In this document: one piece after another, positions 38,919 through 49,270 of the stretch
How positions within the stretch are numbered: position 1 is the stretch's first letter
Layout: each line of letters begins with the position of its first letter
Assembly (NCBI GenBank): GCA_945893145.1
Contig: CAMDDZ010000016.1
Coordinates: 17,397 to 81,396, forward strand
DNA: 64,000 bases
Reading direction: 5' to 3'
Source of the DNA: Rhodoplanes serenus
GTDB taxonomy: Bacteria; Pseudomonadota; Alphaproteobacteria; Rhizobiales; Xanthobacteraceae
Translations under genes and position numbers: made by a program
Notes under the pieces: generated by a model
What the model saw: only the letters and a program-made list of their open reading frames with translations
Databases searched by the model: none
Told to the model about the DNA's origin: nothing

Positions 38919-40076
38919 CTACGCGGCCTTCGCGGCGGCAAAGCGGTCGAGGCCGAACGGACGCACGATCGGATCGAGCGTGCCGTCCAACACACAGCGC
39001 GCGACGACGTCGGCGGTGAGCGGCGCCAGCAGCACGCCGTTGCGGTGATGGCCGGTGGCATAGATCAGCCCTTCGATCAGGCTTGGGCCGATGATAGGCG
39101 CATCGTCGCGGCTGCCGGGCCGGTGTCCGACCCACATTTCCGCGACCGGCAGTTCCTCGATGGCGGGAATGACCCGCCAGGCGGCTTCAAGCAGCGCCAG
39201 GATACCGCCTGCGGTCAGCGATGTGTCGAAGCCCTTCTCCTCGACAGTCGCGCCGACCAGCAGCCGGCCGTCGCGGCGCGGCACTAGATAAACGCCAGGC
39301 GCCCAGACGACGTGATTCAGCAGCGGCTGCGCTGCATTCATTTGCAAGCAGATCATCTGTCCCTTCACAGGGCGGACCGGCACGCGTGCTTCGGCTGGCA
39401 GGCCTGCGATGGAGCGTGACCAGGCGCCAGCAGCGAGCACAATCGCGTCGGCGGCAAAGCGGCTGCCGTCGTCGAGCACGAGATGCGACACGCGCCCACC
39501 CGCGATGGCGATTTCCTGCACCGGCGTGTGCTCGCGGATGACGGCGCCGGCGGCTTCGGCGGCAGCCCGCAACGCGGTTGCGACCTTGCGATTGTCGACC
39601 TGATGATCCTCGGGACTGAACACCGCGCCCGCGATGTTGGCCACATGCGGCTCGCGGCGGCGCAACTCGGCGGTCGAAATCCATTCCACCGGAAGATCAA
39701 GACTGTGTTGGAATTCAAGCTGATGTTTGAGCCGCGCCTGCTCGTCGGCGGTCGGCGCGAGCACCAGCGTGCCCTCGCGCCGCAGATCGACCGAAAGCCT
39801 GCTCGCCTCCTCCAATTCGGCCGCAAAGGCTGGCCAGCGAGCTTGGCCTTCGCGGCACAGCGCGATCAGCCGTTCTTCGCCAGGTTCTGCTTCCGCGCAG
39901 GCCGCCAGCATGCCGGCGGCCGCATGTGTCGCGCCGTGGCCCGTCGCGCCGCTGTCGAACACGGTGACATCCGCGCCGCATTGCGCCAGCCGCCATGCGA
40001 TGGAAAGTCCGATGATACCGCCGCCGATGACGGCGGTTTTCGGCTGGTCTGAATTGCGTCGCGGCGGCTGTAGCAT
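38919..40076 (-). CDS. thiO: Glycine oxidase ThiO
   Basis: FAD enzyme oxidising glycine to the imine used by ThiG. The N-terminal dinucleotide fold is TAVIGGGIIGLSIAWRLAQCGADVTVFDSGATGHGATHAAAGMLA; later parts include HQVDNRKVATALRAAAEAAGA and VKGQMICLQM, and the end VGHRPGSRDDAPIIGPSLIEGLIYATGHHRNGVLLAP. 385 residues from ATG 40076. The ribosome-binding site GGGAGG lies in the 3' edge of a TPP riboswitch directly upstream, so the operon is thiamine repressed. Confidence 0.95.
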   Translation of the reverse strand: MLQPPRRNSDQPKTAVIGGGIIGLSIAWRLAQCGADVTVFDSGATGHGATHAAAGMLAACAEAEPGEERLIALCREGQARWPAFAAELEEASRLSVDLRREGTLVLAPTADEQARLKHQLEFQHSLDLPVEWISTAELRRREPHVANIAGAVFSPEDHQVDNRKVATALRAAAEAAGAVIREHTPVQEIAIAGGRVSHLVLDDGSRFAADAIVLAAGAWSRSIAGLPAEARVPVRPVKGQMICLQMNAAQPLLNHVVWAPGVYLVPRRDGRLLVGATVEEKGFDTSLTAGGILALLEAAWRVIPAIEELPVAEMWVGHRPGSRDDAPIIGPSLIEGLIYATGHHRNGVLLAPLTADVVARCVLDGTLDPIVRPFGLDRFAAAKAA

Positions 40077-40082
40077 CCGCGC

Positions 40083-40156
40083 CTCCCTTCGCTGGTGTGA
40101 GCCAGACAGGTTCGATGGGTGTGATCTCAGCCGCGCATCTGCGCGACACCCCAGGC
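40083..40156 (-). promoter_or_regulatory. TPP (THI-element) riboswitch of the thiOSGE operon
   Basis: On the minus strand the core motifs are in order: GGGGTGTC (40152-40145), a small P3 hairpin GCGCAGATGCGC, the thi-box CTGAGATCACACCC, GAACCTG, and TCTGGCTCACACCAGCG with AAGGGA at the 3' end. The terminal GGGAGG is the thiO ribosome-binding site, five bases from the ATG. TPP binding would therefore hide it, so control is most likely at translation; no intrinsic terminator lies between. Confidence 0.95.
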
Positions 40157-40220
40157 GAGCCGGTATGATCGCGGTTTTCGCCCGCCCCGGCAAGCCCCGC
40201 GGTGCGCCGGGAACCGGCGG

Positions 40221-41375
40221 CTAGATTTTGGGCTTCACCAACAGCTGCGCGCTGACCACGCCGACAATCGCCATGGCGACCGCCGCGATGGTGAGCGTGG
40301 CAGCCGGACCCAGCGTCTCGATGCCGAGCCCATAGACGATGGGGCTCAAGCCGCCGCCGACGAAGAACGAGAAGGTGTGAAACGCCACGGCCGAGCTGCG
40401 GGTCGCCGGGGCAAACTCCGTGACATAAACCTGAATGCTGGCGTGCAGCATGTAGAAGCCGCAACCCATCACCGCAAAGGCCAGCGCTTGCACCAGCCAG
40501 GACGGCCCGAACGCAACCACCAGCAGCCCAAGCGCGACGAGCCCGCCGCCCACCATCATGACCCGCTTCTGGCCGAACCAGTTGAGCAACTGGCGCACGC
40601 TCAGCGAATAGACCATGCCGCCGACCGCGAAGGCCGCGACCACGAGGCCGGCAATCGAAGCGCGCGGCTCGCCGCCCGCCAGCAACAGCACTGCGACGTA
40701 AGGAAAGATGCCGAACAGGAAGAAGCCTTCCAGCGCCACCGTCGCGTAGCAAATACGTGCATTGTGGATCCGCAAGATTTCGCGGTAGCGGCGCGCCACC
40801 GCGCCGATGTGAAGCGGATGCCTTTCGGTGGCCGGAACATGGCGCAGACCGAGGATGCTGAGCACAAGGGCGGCGAGCGTAATGACGCCGAGCAGCACGA
40901 ACGTGCCGCGCCAATGGATCGCGTCCGCGACGACGCCAGCTGCCGCTGCGCCGAGCAGATTGCCCGAGATGGTGCCGGCGAGCAGCCGCCCGATGGCGAC
41001 CTGCCGCTGCGCCACCGGCACCAGATCGGAAATCATCGCCATGCCGATCGGAAAGCTGCCGCCGCAGGCCACGCCCGTCAGGATGCGAAGCACCAGCAAT
41101 TGCGAAAATGATGTCGCGAGCGCGGAGAGAAACGACACGGCCGCGAGCAATGCCAAACACGCGATCATCACACGCGCCTTGCCGAGCGCATCGGCCACCG
41201 GACCGAGCAGTGGCTGCGCGAGACCGTAAGCCGCGAAGCCCGCCGCCAGCATGGCGGCGGTGGTCGGCGTGACGCCGAGGTCGGTGGCGATCTGCGGTAT
41301 TACCGGATCTACGGCGCGCACCGAGAGCGCGGAAGCAAACGTGAGGAAGCTCACCACATTGAGCGTGCGGTTCAT
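40221..41375 (-). CDS. MFS transporter, paralogue A
   Basis: A 384-residue, 12-helix major facilitator (AraJ/YdhP-type drug or sugar efflux group). The N-terminus LNVVSFLTFASALSVRAVDPVIPQIATDLGVTPTTAAMLAAGFAAYGLAQPLLGPVADALGKARVM includes the loop 2-3 GPVADALGK motif. It closely resembles its upstream neighbour (DPVIPxIAxDL, ALGKxR/VGKTR) and overlaps it by four bases. Substrate unknown. The last residues are VKPKI. It lies downstream of paralogue B on the minus strand and upstream of the thi riboswitch. Confidence 0.9.
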   Translation of the reverse strand: MNRTLNVVSFLTFASALSVRAVDPVIPQIATDLGVTPTTAAMLAAGFAAYGLAQPLLGPVADALGKARVMIACLALLAAVSFLSALATSFSQLLVLRILTGVACGGSFPIGMAMISDLVPVAQRQVAIGRLLAGTISGNLLGAAAAGVVADAIHWRGTFVLLGVITLAALVLSILGLRHVPATERHPLHIGAVARRYREILRIHNARICYATVALEGFFLFGIFPYVAVLLLAGGEPRASIAGLVVAAFAVGGMVYSLSVRQLLNWFGQKRVMMVGGGLVALGLLVVAFGPSWLVQALAFAVMGCGFYMLHASIQVYVTEFAPATRSSAVAFHTFSFFVGGGLSPIVYGLGIETLGPAATLTIAAVAMAIVGVVSAQLLVKPKI

Positions 41376-42631
41376 TGCGCGGTCCGCACCGGATGGCGCA
41401 GGAGCCGCGAGCAGACCAGGCTGATGCCGAGGATGACGAAGGCGCCGAAGAAGATCGTCGGCTCCGGCCCGCTGTGGGCGAAGCCAAAACCGTAGATCAC
41501 CGGGCCGATCGCCTGCCCCATATAGAAACTCGAGGAGTGCAGCGAGGCGGCGGCACCGCGCGCTGTCTGCGACAGGTCGGTGACGTGAAGCTGTATGCAG
41601 CCGTGGAGGAAATAGAAACCAAGGCCGAACACGATGAACACCGCGATCTGCACCTGCCAGGGGAAGTGAAACGCGATCAACGCAAGGCCCGTTGCGGCGA
41701 AAACGCCGCCGAGCAGCATCAGGCGGCGCTCCGGAATGAGGCGGATCAGGTACGGGATGAACACCGAATAGACGATGCCGCCGATCGCGAAGCACGCGAT
41801 CAACAAGCCCGCGATCGAGGCACGCATCTCGCCGGCCTTGTGCAGCAGTATCGCCACATAGGGAAACAGGCCGTGGATGAAGATCGCTTCGAGGAACACC
41901 GAGCCGAAGCAAATCTTGGCGCGCGGGTCGGCAAAGATGCTGCGGAAGTTTGCTGCGACGGCTTCGCGGTTGAAGGGTTTCGGCGCCGGGCGTTTGATGT
42001 TCTGGAACGCGATATAGGCCAGGATCGCAGTCGCGAGCGCGAACGCGCCGAGCACCCAGAACGTTCCGCGCCAGCCGAAGACGTCGCCGATCACGCCGGC
42101 AATCGAAGAGCCCAGAACGTTGGCGGTCAGCGCTACGCCAAGGAGCCGCGCAATAGCGACCTGGCGCTGATGGATCGGCACCAGGTCACCGACCAGCGCC
42201 ATGGCAATTGGAAACACACCGCCAGCGACGAGACCCGCCAGAATCCGCATCGCCACCAGAAACGGAAAACTCGTCGCCAGCGCGCAGGCGAGCGCCGCCA
42301 GCGCCACGATCAACACGCAGGCGTTCATCAACCGGGTCTTGCCGACGAAGTCGGCGGTGACGCCGAGCACGGGCTGAACCATGGCGTAAGGAAACGCGAA
42401 GGCGGTCGACAGCAGCGCCGCGGTCTTCACGTCGATCGCAAGATCCGACGCGATCATTGGAATCACCGGATCGATCGCGCGCGTGAACAGGGTCTGCGCG
42501 AACACCACGAGGCAGACGATTTTCAGGACGGGCGGGATGGCGGGGCTCGTTCGATCACGGCCAATGTCTGGAATTGCGCCGCTTTGGACAACGGCTTCGC
42601 GTAGGCCACAACGGCCATTTGCGCAACCCAC
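41372..42631 (-). CDS. MFS transporter, paralogue B
   Basis: A 419-residue MFS protein: LKIVCLVVFAQTLFTRAIDPVIPMIASDLAIDVKTAALLSTAFAFPYAMVQPVLGVTADFVGKTRLM, then the usual two six-helix halves. The GTG at 42631 sits right after the yjfC-like stop, adding about 30 residues (MGCANGRCGLREAVVQSG...) before the first helix. A shorter start is possible but no good codon was seen. The tandem overlap with paralogue A suggests duplication or a paired (heteromeric) transporter. Confidence 0.85.
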   Translation of the reverse strand: MGCANGRCGLREAVVQSGAIPDIGRDRTSPAIPPVLKIVCLVVFAQTLFTRAIDPVIPMIASDLAIDVKTAALLSTAFAFPYAMVQPVLGVTADFVGKTRLMNACVLIVALAALACALATSFPFLVAMRILAGLVAGGVFPIAMALVGDLVPIHQRQVAIARLLGVALTANVLGSSIAGVIGDVFGWRGTFWVLGAFALATAILAYIAFQNIKRPAPKPFNREAVAANFRSIFADPRAKICFGSVFLEAIFIHGLFPYVAILLHKAGEMRASIAGLLIACFAIGGIVYSVFIPYLIRLIPERRLMLLGGVFAATGLALIAFHFPWQVQIAVFIVFGLGFYFLHGCIQLHVTDLSQTARGAAASLHSSSFYMGQAIGPVIYGFGFAHSGPEPTIFFGAFVILGISLVCSRLLRHPVRTAQ

Positions 42632-43792
42632 CTATCCGACAATGGCGTGCGGCAAGAAGCGCGATGTGTTCTTGGTAATTGGGCTCAAGTCTTCCCGGAT
42701 CGAGAGCCCGCAGGGCTGACCGGCCGCGAACCAGGAGCCGAGCACGGCGTAGTTGCCGTCGAGTTGGGGCAACGGGCTCAAAGCCTGCCTGATGAAACCT
42801 TCGGCGCCATAGGGGCCAGCGTCCTGGTCGACGGCGTGGCCCGCGACCACCAGTTCCACGTTGGCGCCCTCGCGCGAGTAGAGCGGCTTGCGCACATAGG
42901 AACTGCCGAGCTCAGCCGCCTTCTCGTCATCCTCGAAATAGCCTGGCAGTAAGTTCGGATGGCGCGGGAACATCGACCAAAGCAGCGGCAGGATGCCCTT
43001 GTTGGATAGGATCGCCTTCCAGGGCGGCTCGACGAATTGGGTCGCTGCGCCGGGCAGTGACGAGCCGAACGCCTCGCGCATCATCCATTCCCACGGGTAG
43101 AGCTTGAACATCAGTTCGATCGGCGCGTTGGCCATATCGACGAAGCCGCCGCGCGGCGCGCGCCCGATCGCTTCCATCGCCACGATCGTGGTTTGCAGGC
43201 CGGCTTGCCGCGCGCAATCCTCCAGATAAGTCAGCGTGCCAAGATCCTCCGCATTGCCGGTCATGCCGGCGAGGTGCAGCCGCCTGCCCTTGCCGATGTC
43301 TTGCCAGCCCGCGATCAGACGTTCGTGCAGCGAGTTGTACTGATCGGCGTCCTTCGGGACGATGCGGCGCGCCTTGGCGTCTTCCAGCCATTTCCATTGG
43401 AACACCGCCGTTTCGAACACCGCGGTTGGTGTGTCGGCATTGTATTCGAGGAGTTTCGCCGGTCCGCTGCCGTCGTAGCGAAGATCGAAGCGGCCGTAGA
43501 GGCTCGGGTCGCCGCGCTTGAAGCTCGTCGCCAGCCAATTCCAGTATGACGGCGGGATGCGCAGAAGCTTGAGCATCCGCTCGTCGGCAACGGCGCGTGA
43601 CACCAGCTCGCGGCACATGGCGTCGAGTTCGGCGGTGGGCGCCTCCAAGTCGCGCTCGATCTCCTCGAGCGTGAACGCGTAATAGGCGCGTTCGTCCCAG
43701 TAGCGCTCGCCATCGAGGGTGTGAAAGTCAAAGCCCATCTGCTCCGCGGCCGCGCGCCAATCCGCACGCTCGTCGCAGGAGATGCGCCGCAT
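42632..43792 (-). CDS. Glutathionylspermidine synthase-family ATP-grasp protein (YjfC/YgiC-like)
   Basis: A 386-residue ATP-grasp ligase-like protein: MRRISCDERADWRAAAEQMGFDFHTLDGERYWDERAYYAF, then SLYGRFDLRYDGSGPAKLLEYNADTPTAVFETAVFQWKW and, near the end, the nucleotide-binding stretch VRKPLYSREGANVEL. It has the synthetase half only, as E. coli YgiC and YjfC do; these lack proven glutathionylspermidine activity. ATG 43792 is chosen over longer frames. It lies five bases after the YjfM-like gene, forming a conserved set. Confidence 0.9.
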   Translation of the reverse strand: MRRISCDERADWRAAAEQMGFDFHTLDGERYWDERAYYAFTLEEIERDLEAPTAELDAMCRELVSRAVADERMLKLLRIPPSYWNWLATSFKRGDPSLYGRFDLRYDGSGPAKLLEYNADTPTAVFETAVFQWKWLEDAKARRIVPKDADQYNSLHERLIAGWQDIGKGRRLHLAGMTGNAEDLGTLTYLEDCARQAGLQTTIVAMEAIGRAPRGGFVDMANAPIELMFKLYPWEWMMREAFGSSLPGAATQFVEPPWKAILSNKGILPLLWSMFPRHPNLLPGYFEDDEKAAELGSSYVRKPLYSREGANVELVVAGHAVDQDAGPYGAEGFIRQALSPLPQLDGNYAVLGSWFAAGQPCGLSIREDLSPITKNTSRFLPHAIVG

Positions 43793-43797
43793 CGTGA

Positions 43798-44184
43798 TCA
43801 GCTCGACGACGACATGGCGTGGCCGGTGGTGCCGAAGCCCACGCGCGAAACCGAACTGGACGACGACGAGCTGCTGCTCGGCGTTCCGCCGCGGCTTGTC
43901 AGCGCGACCGAACCCGGCGGCGTTGTCGAGGCCGTGCTGGAACTGCGCCAGAAGATGGGCCGCGACCAATGGCTGCCGTACCAATAATGATAGCCGGTCG
44001 ATGTCGAGCGGCGCGGCTGACATGGCTCGGTTGTAGCCTTGCTGCCGATCGCGGGCGCGACGGTGGAACTCGCGGGCGTGCTGGGCGTCACGCAATCGGT
44101 GCGCGGCGATGTCATCGCATAGGCGCCGGCGCCGATGCCGGCGGTGCCCATCAGCAGCAGCGCAACCTGGGACGAGCGCTTCAT
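43798..44184 (-). CDS. DUF1190/YjfM-YgiB-like secreted protein
   Basis: A 128-residue protein whose start MKRSSQVALLLMGTAGIGAGAYAM matches the signal or anchor of DUF1190 proteins. The rest is low complexity: Tyr/Trp/His-rich GYHYWYGSHWSRPIF, then a serine run and SRVGFGTTGHAMSSSS, the Gly/Ser end typical of YgiB/YjfM. E. coli pairs it with YgiC/YjfC, as here. It is probably exported to the envelope. Function is not established. Confidence 0.75.
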   Translation of the reverse strand: MKRSSQVALLLMGTAGIGAGAYAMTSPRTDCVTPSTPASSTVAPAIGSKATTEPCQPRRSTSTGYHYWYGSHWSRPIFWRSSSTASTTPPGSVALTSRGGTPSSSSSSSSSVSRVGFGTTGHAMSSSS

Positions 44185-44191
44185 GGCCGCC

Positions 44192-44596
44192 TCACAGCGA
44201 CATGGAAGCGGCGCTGAGCAAGCCAGCGGTCAGCGAAGCAAGGCCAAGCCAGATGGCGGCGCCGAGCTCGCCGGCCGCAATCCGTGCCGACAGGTCGGAC
44301 ACCGGAATGCGCGCCACATAATAGGCAACGATCTGCACGAAGATCGCGATCAGGCTCCAGATCGCGCAATCGACGATGTCGGCTGCGTGTGCGACCGCGC
44401 TCGCGACCGGCAGCGCAAACCCGAGCAGGCTCAAGCCGAGCGCAATGGCAGCGCCCGGCACGTTCTTGCCGATCAGGGCGAATTCATCGTGCGGCGTGAT
44501 GCGGGTGTAGATCAGCAGATAGACGATGACCGCGACCGCAGACACGCAGAAATAAGCAAGGAACGCCGGCAATCCCGACAGCGACTGCAAGACCAT
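44192..44596 (-). CDS. DUF350 membrane protein (YjfL-like)
   Basis: A 134-residue protein with four membrane helices: LPAFLAYFCVSAVAVIVYLLIYTRITPHDEFALIGKNVPGAAIALGLSLLGFALPVASAVAHAADIVDCAIWSLIAIFVQIVAYYVAR and AIWLGLASLTAGLLSAASMSL. This is the DUF350 (YjfL/UPF0719) pattern. It is first in a yjfL-yjfM-yjfC-like order, seven bases before the YjfM gene. The biochemical role is unknown. Confidence 0.88.
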   Translation of the reverse strand: MVLQSLSGLPAFLAYFCVSAVAVIVYLLIYTRITPHDEFALIGKNVPGAAIALGLSLLGFALPVASAVAHAADIVDCAIWSLIAIFVQIVAYYVARIPVSDLSARIAAGELGAAIWLGLASLTAGLLSAASMSL

Positions 44597-44623
44597 TGTG
44601 GCCTCCCCGGTCTGTGGAGCGCT

Positions 44624-44682
44624 TAGAGCATGATCCCGAAAAGTGGATACCGGTTTTCGGAAAAGATCATGCTCAAACTCTA
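44624..44682. repeat. Rhizobial-type palindromic intergenic repeat
   Basis: A nested palindrome between yjfL and kdsA. Outer arms GAGCATGATC (44626-44635) and GATCATGCTC (44665-44674) are perfectly complementary; the inner CCGAAAA and TTTTCGG (44636-44660) also pair. This matches a family of dispersed elements (GCATGATC...CGGTTTTCCG...GATCATGC) common in Bradyrhizobium-group genomes. It may act as a transcript-end hairpin for kdsA or yjfL-side genes. Only this one copy was seen here. Confidence 0.75.
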
Positions 44683-45531
44683 GTGGCGCGATTTGGCGAG
44701 TTGGTCAAATGCTTGAAGCGTGCGCAGTAAATTTTCCATATCTTTGAGCGCGATCATGTTCGGCCCGTCGGACGGCGCCTTGTCCGGATCCTGGTGGGTT
44801 TCGATGAAAACGCCGGCGACGCCGACCGCGACCGCTGCGCGCGCCAGCACCGGCACGAACTCGCGCTCGCCGCCCGACGATGTGCCCTGCCCGCCCGGCT
44901 GCTGCACCGAATGCGTCGCATCGAAGATGATCGGCGCGTTGGTTTCGCGCGCCAGGATCGGCAGCGCCCGCATGTCGGAGACGAGTGTGTTGTAGCCGAA
45001 CGACGCGCCGCGCTCGGTGACCAGCACATTGGCGTTGCCGGCTCCGGTGAGCTTGGCCACCACGTTCTTCATGTCCCAGGGCGCGAGGAACTGGCCCTTC
45101 TTGACGTTGACCACCTTGCCGGTGTTGGCCGCGGCGATGAGCAGATCGGTCTGCCGGCACAGGAAGGCCGGAATTTGCAGCACATCGGCGGCTTCCGCCG
45201 CGCGCGCGCATTGTTCGATCTCATGCACATCGGTCAGGACCGGCACGCCGAGCTTCTCGCGCACCTCGGCGAAGATCGGCAGCGCCTGATCGAGTCCCAG
45301 GCCGCGTGCACTCTTGGCGCTGGTGCGGTTGGCCTTGTCGAACGAGGTTTTGTAAACGAGGCCGATTTTCAACCGCGCCGCGATTTCCTTGAGCGCCGAC
45401 GCCATTTCGAGCGCGTGAGCGCGGCTCTCCAACTGGCAGGGGCCTGCGATCAGCGCGAGCGGCAGCGCATTGCCGAAGCGCGCTTGTCCTACGGCGACCA
45501 CTGATTTGGCGACGGAATCGCGTTGCGTCAT
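44680..45531 (-). CDS. kdsA: 3-deoxy-8-phosphooctulonate (KDO-8-P) synthase
   Basis: Condenses PEP and arabinose-5-phosphate for lipopolysaccharide [24 protein letters not shown] opens the barrel, then [74 protein letters not shown] and [20 protein letters not shown]. The Cys in AGPCQLE and the later pattern point to the common enzyme; metal dependence was not judged. ATG 45531 gives 283 residues, the family length. Confidence 0.97.
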   Translation of the reverse strand: MTQRDSVAKSVVAVGQARFGNALPLALIAGPCQLESRAHALEMASALKEIAARLKIGLVYKTSFDKANRTSAKSARGLGLDQALPIFAEVREKLGVPVLTDVHEIEQCARAAEAADVLQIPAFLCRQTDLLIAAANTGKVVNVKKGQFLAPWDMKNVVAKLTGAGNANVLVTERGASFGYNTLVSDMRALPILARETNAPIIFDATHSVQQPGGQGTSSGGEREFVPVLARAAVAVGVAGVFIETHQDPDKAPSDGPNMIALKDMENLLRTLQAFDQLAKSRH

Positions 45532-45592
45532 GATTCCTGCAGTGTCTCCTCGTGGCCGGACCATGCGTCGCGGCGCCGTCCGGGTCAACGGG

Positions 45593-46459
45593 CTACGCCG
45601 CCTCGAACGCGAGCGTCGCGCCGAACGCGGCATCGGGGCCAACGACAAGCCAGCCCTGCTGTTTTTGGAATGGCGTGTTCGTCAGCGCAGCCGTGGCCCG
45701 GCCGCGATCACGCACCGAAAACCGGATTGCGGCCAGCCTCGCGCCGCGCGAAAGATCGGGCGGCGCCACGCCGAAATGATCCGCATAGGCTTTGGGATTC
45801 ATCACCTGGATTTCACCGCGCGGTGTCTTCAGCGTGATTCCGGACGAGGTGGCAAGCATTTCGCGTTCGTCTGCGAAGGCCGCGATGAAGACGTGATGGT
45901 CGGCCGGGTTCTCGGCGACCAGCACGATCGCGGCGACGCCGGTTGCCGAATTGGCGTGGTCCTGAAACGCCGGATTCCAGAAATTTTCGGGATAGTGCTG
46001 GTGGCAGGTGAAAAAACCGATGTCGGGCGCCTGCGCATCGCGCGCAAATGCGAGCGAGAACGCGACCTTCACGGGCGTGCCGTCCGGCCGCTTGCCCTCG
46101 CGTTCGAAATCGAAGGTCTTGAAATCGCCAAAGCCTGCAGCGCGGAACGCCGCCGCCTCCGCCGGCGTATCGTGGCCCCCCAGCACCAGCATCGAAAGTC
46201 CCTGCTGGCGCGCAAGGAAATCGCGGTTGTGCGCGCCGAACGAGAAATGGTCGGGCGCATGCGGCGCGATGTGGGTGGCGTCCGCGATGCTCAAGATTTC
46301 GATGAAGCAACCAGGGAATTGGACGAGGTGGTTCTGCGTCCCCCAGGCCGGCGTATGACGGTTGCGCGCGCCGACCGTGAAACCGAGCCGCCGATAGATC
46401 GCGGCCGCGGCATCGAGATCGCGCACCGCATGGACGATGTGATCGATGCCGCGCGCCAT
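45593..46459 (-). CDS. VOC-family protein (Glyoxalase_3-like)
   Basis: A 288-residue protein beginning [57 protein letters not shown], a single-domain VOC start with a DHIVHAV metal His and IEILS Glu. The second half ([49 protein letters not shown]) continues the Glyoxalase_3 pattern. Substrate unknown. It lies between NIPSNAP and kdsA, the order seen in related genomes, all minus strand. Confidence 0.85.
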   Translation of the reverse strand: MARGIDHIVHAVRDLDAAAAIYRRLGFTVGARNRHTPAWGTQNHLVQFPGCFIEILSIADATHIAPHAPDHFSFGAHNRDFLARQQGLSMLVLGGHDTPAEAAAFRAAGFGDFKTFDFEREGKRPDGTPVKVAFSLAFARDAQAPDIGFFTCHQHYPENFWNPAFQDHANSATGVAAIVLVAENPADHHVFIAAFADEREMLATSSGITLKTPRGEIQVMNPKAYADHFGVAPPDLSRGARLAAIRFSVRDRGRATAALTNTPFQKQQGWLVVGPDAAFGATLAFEAA

Positions 46460-46473
46460 GTAACGCGCCTATG

Positions 46474-46800
46474 TCACTTCACCGCGGAGAACGACGTCGG
46501 CTGCAGGAAGGCGCTTTTGACGTTGGCAATGATCGGTCCGTCCTTCTCGCTCTCGGCGCGCGCGCTGATCCAAGCGGGATCGGACTGGAACACGGTCCAT
46601 TTCTTCTCCCGGTCGGCAAGCGACTCCCAGGCCAGCAGATAGTGCAAGTCGTTGTTGCCGTCGCCGACCAGCACGGTCCAAAAGCCTGCCTGCTTGATGC
46701 CGTGTTTCTCCCAGATTTTCAGCGTCTGGGTTTCGAACCGTTTGAGTAGCGCCGGCAGGCGGCCGGGAATGCAGGAATAAATGCGTTGCTCGTAGATCAC
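46474..46800 (-). CDS. NIPSNAP-family protein
   Basis: A 108-residue ferredoxin-like alpha/beta-barrel protein: VIYEQRIYSCIPGRLPALLKRFETQTLKIWEKHGIKQAGFWTVLVGDGNNDLHYLLAWESLADREKKWTVFQSDPAWI. The IYE-R-Y-PG-L-F pattern is the NIPSNAP signature. GTG 46800 follows GGGAGG by six bases, so it is preferred over a longer frame to 46866. Bacterial NIPSNAPs have no agreed function. It lies between pyrG and the VOC gene. Confidence 0.88.
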   Translation of the reverse strand: MIYEQRIYSCIPGRLPALLKRFETQTLKIWEKHGIKQAGFWTVLVGDGNNDLHYLLAWESLADREKKWTVFQSDPAWISARAESEKDGPIIANVKSAFLQPTSFSAVK

Positions 46801-46875
46801 GACGTTCCTCCCAAAATATATGCTGTAACGCCGCGCCTTTATCGAACGCGCGTTCGCGTGGCACAAACCGCAAGC

Positions 46876-48519
<1,644 letters not shown>

Positions 48520-48680
48520 TTAACCCCGCTCAGCCGATTCGACGAGGCTGCCGGTGCGGTTGCGGTATGCATCTTGGGAATACCGCAAAATCATCATGTG
48601 TTTTTCGCGGCTTGCGACAGACCCTTGATGTGCATTCTCACGATGCCACTCGCCGATTTCATCACGTTTCCCAAAGCGAA

Positions 48681-48700
48681 GGGGCCGGTCACCCGGCCCC
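48681..48700 (-). terminator. Hairpin downstream of secG
   Basis: GGGGCCGG (48681-48688) and the complementary CCGGCCCC (48693-48700) form a perfect GC-rich stem with a 4-base loop, nine bases after the secG stop. On the minus strand it is followed by CTTCGCTTTGG, a weak T-tract, so termination may be partial or assisted. Confidence 0.55.
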
Positions 48701-48709
48701 TGATTTCCT

Positions 48710-49087
48710 CTACTGCTGCGGCCTCGACGTCGGCACCTGCGGTTCGGCGGGTGCCGCGGGGGTTTGCGCGGCCGGTGGCGCACTGGGCGTCCCGGGCACG
48801 CTTGGCGCCCCTGGGATCGCCGGCACGGAGGAGTCGAGAGCCGACCGCGGCTTGCGCTCGTAACCGGCCAAAACCGACAGCAGCAAGCTCGTCGCGAAGA
48901 ACGCCGCCGCCAGAATTGCGGTGGTGCGGGTCAGCACGTTGGCGGTGCCGCGGCTCGACAGGAAGCCGCCACCGCCGCCTCCTCCGCCACCCAGGCCAAG
49001 GCCGCCGCCTTCGGACTTCTGCAGCAGCACAAGCCCCACCATCGCAAGCACGATCATGAGGTGAATGACGATGAGGACGGTGTGCAT
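48710..49087 (-). CDS. secG: Preprotein translocase subunit SecG
   Basis: Accessory subunit of the SecYEG channel. Two membrane helices flank a Gly-rich loop: MHTVLIVIHLMIVLAMVGLVLLQKSEGGGLGLGGGGGGGGGFLSSRGTANVLTRTTAILAAAFFATSLLLSVLAG. QKSEGGG and FLSSRGTANVLTRTT are diagnostic. The tail of about 50 residues is Pro/Ala/Ser-rich, as in other alphaproteobacteria. 125 residues. It lies upstream of pyrG on the same strand, with a hairpin between. Confidence 0.96.
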   Translation of the reverse strand: MHTVLIVIHLMIVLAMVGLVLLQKSEGGGLGLGGGGGGGGGFLSSRGTANVLTRTTAILAAAFFATSLLLSVLAGYERKPRSALDSSVPAIPGAPSVPGTPSAPPAAQTPAAPAEPQVPTSRPQQ

Positions 49088-49270
49088 GAACGATCCACTG
49101 AAAGCCCGGGCCGGGTCAAACGGCCCGGGCCGCTATGCCATATAGGAATTAGCGGGCGTCTCTACACGATCCCCTGGAGGTTTTCCACCCTGGGGTTTGC
49201 GCGCCGTCCAGCGGCCTTTCCGCGGGTTTTCAGGCCTGAACCAGCCGGAAGGCGCAGTCAGCGGCCCATT

